From CAZUNO01 sp964621445 [NCBI: Candidatus Hadarchaeota archaeon] (lineage in GTDB: Archaea > CAYQAE01 > CAYVLA01): a stretch of DNA of 7,542 bases. Of this stretch, positions 5,118-7,542 are shown in pieces. A model generated the notes under the pieces. It was given only the letters and a program-made list of their open reading frames with translations. It ran no database searches and had not been told where the DNA came from. Each line of letters starts with the position of its first letter. Position 1 is the stretch's first letter. A program made the position numbers and the translations under genes. The stretch is from NCBI GenBank assembly GCA_964621445.1, contig CAZUNO010000061.1, forward strand, positions 1 to 7,542, in the 5' to 3' direction.

Positions 5118-5544
5118 AATCGTTCTGGACACCAAGCCACTGATCAGGCTTTTCTCAAAGGAGGAGGGCTGGGAGGACGTTCAGAGCCTCCTTCTATGCG
5201 TGGAAAACGGGGAGGCAGAAGCGGCGGTGAGCGTTGTCACCCTAACTGAGGTCTACTATAAATATCTTCAGGAGGGCAGAAAGGGTCTGGCTAGAGAGAG
5301 GGTATGGGACATCAGGCACGCTAAGAACGTGGATACCCTGGCCATAGGTGGTGAGAGCGCACTGCTAGCTGGGAAGTTCAAAGGCAAGTACGGCGTTCCC
5401 ATTGCCGATGCGTTCATAGCGGCCAGCGCATACCTGGAAGATGCTATTGTGATCAGCGACGACCAGCACTTCAGGAAAATAGATGATATTGAAGTTCTTA
5501 GTGAGGCGGATATCCTGTCGAATTGGGCTGATCACGGAACCTGA
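5086..5544 (+). CDS. vapC: VapC-type PIN-domain toxin
   Basis: This 152-residue PIN protein has all four acids: Asp15 in RIVLDTKPLI, Glu55 in VVTLTEVYYKYL, Asp108 in GVPIADAFIAASA and Asp125 or Asp126 in VISDDQHFR. The order and spacing match VapC RNases. ATG 5086 is the only ATG before the first catalytic strand, so the N-terminus carries about ten extra residues encoded within the overlap with the antitoxin gene. The long overlap suggests translational coupling by re-initiation. The frame is clean and the length is slightly above the family norm. It acts in the cytoplasm on RNA; the substrate is unknown. Confidence 0.9.
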   Translation: MTSRNEYGAPRIVLDTKPLIRLFSKEEGWEDVQSLLLCVENGEAEAAVSVVTLTEVYYKYLQEGRKGLARERVWDIRHAKNVDTLAIGGESALLAGKFKGKYGVPIADAFIAASAYLEDAIVISDDQHFRKIDDIEVLSEADILSNWADHGT

Positions 5545-5598
5545 TTTGCCTTGACCATGTTTCCTGCTTCAAGTGGGCAGAAAGGGCTCAATAGATGA

Positions 5599-5770
5599 TC
5601 ACGGACCTAGCAGGTTACCGATCTCGACAAGTCCTCTGTAGCGAGGCGAAATCTCCTCCGGTGAATTGCCGTTCCGGTTCGGCTATGGGCAGGAGCTTGG
5701 GGTCGGCTTCTATAGCAGGTCTCCTGATGTGAACCATTGTGTTTATTGTCGAGAGGATTCCAGTTATCAT
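5599..5770 (-). pseudogene. Possible coding remnant downstream of the RelBE-like pair
   Basis: On the minus strand one frame starting at ATG 5770 or 5737 contains MVHIRRPAIEADPKLLPIAE. A second frame then contains NSPEEISPRYRGLVEIGNLL and ends at 5599-5601. A single frameshift near 5670 would join them into one short protein. The second part has the amphipathic character of a small regulatory or antitoxin protein, but I do not recognise a family. It lies on the same strand as, and downstream of, the RelBE-like genes. Support is composition and apparent continuity only. Confidence 0.22.
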
Positions 5771-5788
5771 GGTAGATGGCGGCGGCTA

Positions 5789-6079
5789 CTATTGCCTTGT
5801 TCTATACATCTCCAGTCTCTTAATGAGAGTGTCTATCAATTCCGGTGAGTAGCCCTTCCTTCTGTGAAAAGCCTTGAGAATCCAGACGTTTTCTCCTTCT
5901 TCCCCATAGAAAACACGGTATTCCCCCACACGAAGGCGGTATATCCCTTCCCCCAATGGACGGGTGTCACCTCTGCCGAGATCCCTTAGGGTCCGAAGGG
6001 CATCGACAACTCGTATCTTAACCGGTCTAGGAAATCTTTCAAGATCCTTGATGGCCCATCTGGTCAAGTAAAACGTCAT
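5789..6079 (-). CDS. relE: RelE/ParE-family toxin
   Basis: This 96-residue protein has the RelE fold signature. It opens with a strand and helix (MTFYLTRWAIKDLERFPRPV), then a second helix (IRVVDALRTLRDL) and the conserved core GEGIYRLRVGEYRVFYGEEG. A strand, VWILKAFHRRKGYS, and a final helix follow. Arg48 and Arg53 in the core, together with His72-Arg-Arg-Lys in the following strand, are the kind of basic residues that position mRNA in ribosome-dependent RelE enzymes. ParE-like gyrase poisons share this fold and cannot be excluded. Its ATG overlaps the stop of the upstream antitoxin gene by ATGA. Length and frame are normal, so this pair is probably functional. Confidence 0.87.
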   Translation of the reverse strand: MTFYLTRWAIKDLERFPRPVKIRVVDALRTLRDLGRGDTRPLGEGIYRLRVGEYRVFYGEEGENVWILKAFHRRKGYSPELIDTLIKRLEMYRTRQ

Positions 6080-6291
6080 AGCCCTTCGCGCTCGGCGTAT
6101 TCCTCGAGGGTCAGGAGTTCTTCCCTGTTTTGGTGGGCTTCTTCCCAGATCTCCTTGAGATCGGAAAGGAATGCTTCTCTCAGTTCCAGGAGTTCTCGAA
6201 TTGTGTCGTCATATGTCCTCCCCTTCCCCCCTGCTTTCCGGAGCAGATCACGTGTTTCTTTTGTAATCTGGACGGTAGTAACGTCCGGCAT
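6076..6291 (-). CDS. relB: RelB-like antitoxin
   Basis: This encodes 71 residues. The N-terminus, MPDVTTVQITKETRDLLRKA followed by GGKGRTYDDTIRELLEL, is a strand-helix-helix arrangement typical of small DNA-binding antitoxins. The C-terminal half is an acidic helix ending LTLEEYAEREGL, the usual toxin-wrapping segment of RelB and related proteins. The stop overlaps the RelE-type start by four bases. A strong TATA-like box is centred 26 bases before the ATG, so the transcript is probably leaderless. Its N-terminal half resembles the antitoxin at 1904-2116 (T--I---TR--LR--G-KG-T-D), suggesting the same antitoxin family with divergent tails. Confidence 0.83.
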   Translation of the reverse strand: MPDVTTVQITKETRDLLRKAGGKGRTYDDTIRELLELREAFLSDLKEIWEEAHQNREELLTLEEYAEREGL

Positions 6292-6294
6292 ATC

Positions 6295-6322
6295 TATAGT
6301 ATCATATAACAGCTATAAATTT
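6295..6322 (-). promoter_or_regulatory. Leaderless promoter of the RelBE-like pair
   Basis: On the minus strand AAATTTATAG (6313-6322), preceded by a purine-rich GAAAGAA possible BRE, is centred about 26 bases upstream of the ATG at 6291. Between them TATAG (6296-6300) and CTATA (6313-6317) form a loose inverted repeat, and CTATAG (6295-6300) is itself palindromic. The repeat is weaker than in the other antitoxin promoters here. Confidence 0.55.
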
Positions 6323-6628
6323 CTTTCTCATAGTGGCCGCTTGCAAGGGAGGGGTCCGTTAGGGCTTCTAAGTCCATAGCAAATCGTATGGCTCCAAGCC
6401 TGTATCTTGGGATCTGGCTTAGTTGTTGTTACCAGAACCGGTCTGCACTGGAAACATCAAGGATACGGATCGATGCCTAATGGGCCTGCGGGGATTTGAA
6501 GGCGGATACACGCCACGGCGAACTGGGGGCCTGGAGATCCAGCCTTCGGTAACCTTATATTGAATCGACCCCGTATTTTGGCTGTTTAAGGCACTTTGAT
6601 CCTTTGGTCGAGGGGATAGTGTCCAAGG
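6323..6628. other. Intergenic stretch without a supported gene
   Basis: An open minus-strand frame crosses this region as a continuation of the ligase pseudogene, but its peptide (rich in Pro, Arg and Ser) no longer resembles the expected C-terminal domain. I looked in all three minus-strand frames and found no ligase-like match. No RNA gene or repeat is visible. Confidence 0.45.
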
Positions 6629-7542
6629 CCCGTCCAGCCTCGGCCTTGTTCTGCCGCACTCGCATTGATCATAATCGATCTTAACCAAGTTTCTGGTTCT
6701 GTATCTCATGAGAGGCATAGCTTCCCGCTCTAGGGTAGTGAAGACAATTTCTCCTCGTTTTCAGTTGGTTGTCCGATCTTGGGATCAATCGTTTCGATGA
6801 AAAACTTGTTCCACATTACATGCCCCTTATGCTCCTCGCACTCCAGGAAAACCGCACCAAGCTCCACGTTTTCGTAGTCATCGAAAACCTCCGCATTCCA
6901 TCCCACCTCGATCCTTTTCCGAACCGTTTTTGACAACGGCTTCCCGAGGGTAATTATCCGTTGGACGGATTCCGGGATTTGTTCGGTGGCCTGAACTAGA
7001 TGAAGTATGTAAGACGGAACTCCCACCAAGGTGGTAATATCCAGATCCTGGATTATGGACAACTGTCCTAGATCGTTCCCTGGCCCGGTCAATAAGGTCA
7101 TAGCTCCCGCCAGTTGAAGAGGAGCCTCGAATAATATTCCCATCTGAGGCGCGATCATCAGCTGTATCTGGTCCCAGCTCCCAATCCCGGTTGAGATGTA
7201 GCCGTTGACCTGGTGGCAACAAGTTTTTCTATATCACGATGGGTTAGAAAGGTGGTAATTGGCTTCCCCGAGGTACCCGATGTAGTACATACATAAGTTA
7301 TTTCCTTGAAATCAACTGCTAACGGACCCCACGGATAGGACTCCCTGAGTTCCTTTTTTGTTGTGAATGGAAGCTTTTGAATATCCTCAGTGTCCCTGAT
7401 GCAAATTCTTTCTGGAATCTTTCGGCGATATAGGGAGGAATACTGAGCGATGTTAACGGTGTCCTTAATCCTTCGGTATATCGGTTTTCCATCTCTTCCT
7501 GGGTGACGCTTACGAAGGTCAGATCCTGGAGAGACATGCATG
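6629..7542 (-). pseudogene. AMP-forming acyl-CoA ligase, phenylacetate-CoA ligase-like, frameshifted and truncated
   Basis: Four consecutive frames join into one protein of the PaaK-like adenylate-forming family (aryl-CoA ligases; coenzyme F390 synthetases are relatives). The pieces in order are: SVTQEEMEN (to about 7488); IYRRIKDTVN, YSSLYRRKIPE and LPFTTKKELRESYP, then the ATP-binding TSGTSGKP; VNGYISTGIGSWDQ, VGVPSYILHL and DDYENVELGAVFLECEEHKG; finally GEIVFTTLEREAMPLMRYRT and CECGRTRPRLDG. One missing base at each of about 7486, 7209 and 6753, all next to short runs of identical bases, explains every break. The family's C-terminal lid domain after CECGRT is not recognisable, so the gene appears truncated near 6629. 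The 5' end may lie just beyond the window. YENVE replaces the usual Y-x-T/S-E motif. The substrate cannot be told. Confidence 0.82.

Noticed and set aside
6419-6628. Open minus-strand frame after CECGRTRPRLDG as a separate hypothetical gene
   Set aside because: Its only recognisable part is the end of the ligase. The remainder is low-complexity-like sequence without a start of its own.
1-7542. CRISPR array, tRNA, rRNA or insertion-sequence ends
   Set aside because: I saw no regularly spaced repeats, no tRNA-like arms or conserved B-box, no rRNA-like conserved blocks and no terminal inverted repeats around a transposase.

Overview
The window looks like an archaeal accessory region. TATA-like boxes lie about 26-27 bases upstream of several start codons with almost no leader, as in leaderless archaeal mRNAs. 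The content is dense in VapBC and RelBE toxin-antitoxin (TA) pairs, as in many archaea. The recombinase and the AMP-forming ligase are also compatible with an archaeon. I cannot name the lineage; a euryarchaeote is a guess from general character only.

Layout, left to right. 1-171: C-terminal piece of a UPF0175-type antitoxin with a frameshift. 355-968 (+): an intact ribbon-helix-helix-like antitoxin followed by a broken PIN toxin. 882-1528 (-): a complete AbrB-type VapB plus PIN VapC pair that converges on the broken one and overlaps its 3' end. 1904-2214 (+): a small intact antitoxin followed by the stub of a RelE-like toxin. 2529-3118 (-): a complete RHH-type VapB plus PIN VapC pair. 3199-3369 (-): a start-less remnant that resembles an antitoxin. 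3516-4386 (-): a tyrosine recombinase of the Xer family broken by two frameshifts. 4390-4784: no convincing gene, but a CPxC-containing open stretch and striking palindromes near the right end. 4851-5544 (+): a complete AbrB-type VapB plus PIN VapC pair. 5789-6291 (-): a complete RelB/RelE-type pair. 6629-7542 (-): an AMP-forming, phenylacetate-CoA-ligase-like gene with three frameshifts and a missing C-terminal domain, possibly running off the right edge.

As a whole, the window holds four complete TA pairs (three VapBC, one RelBE) and three or four decaying TA loci between two broken non-TA genes. In the complete pairs the antitoxin comes first and the toxin start overlaps the antitoxin stop, usually by ATGA. 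Antitoxin types alternate (AbrB, RHH-like, RelB-like), so each pair is probably a separate acquisition rather than a recent duplication. Several antitoxin promoters carry inverted or direct repeats at or next to the predicted transcription start, as expected for autorepression.

The main observation is uneven decay. Complete TA pairs have clean frames, while the recombinase and the ligase each need single-base corrections to read through. This fits addictive modules persisting in a decaying element, but single-base sequencing or assembly errors are a serious alternative. I found no CRISPR array, tRNA, rRNA, insertion-sequence ends or clearly new system.
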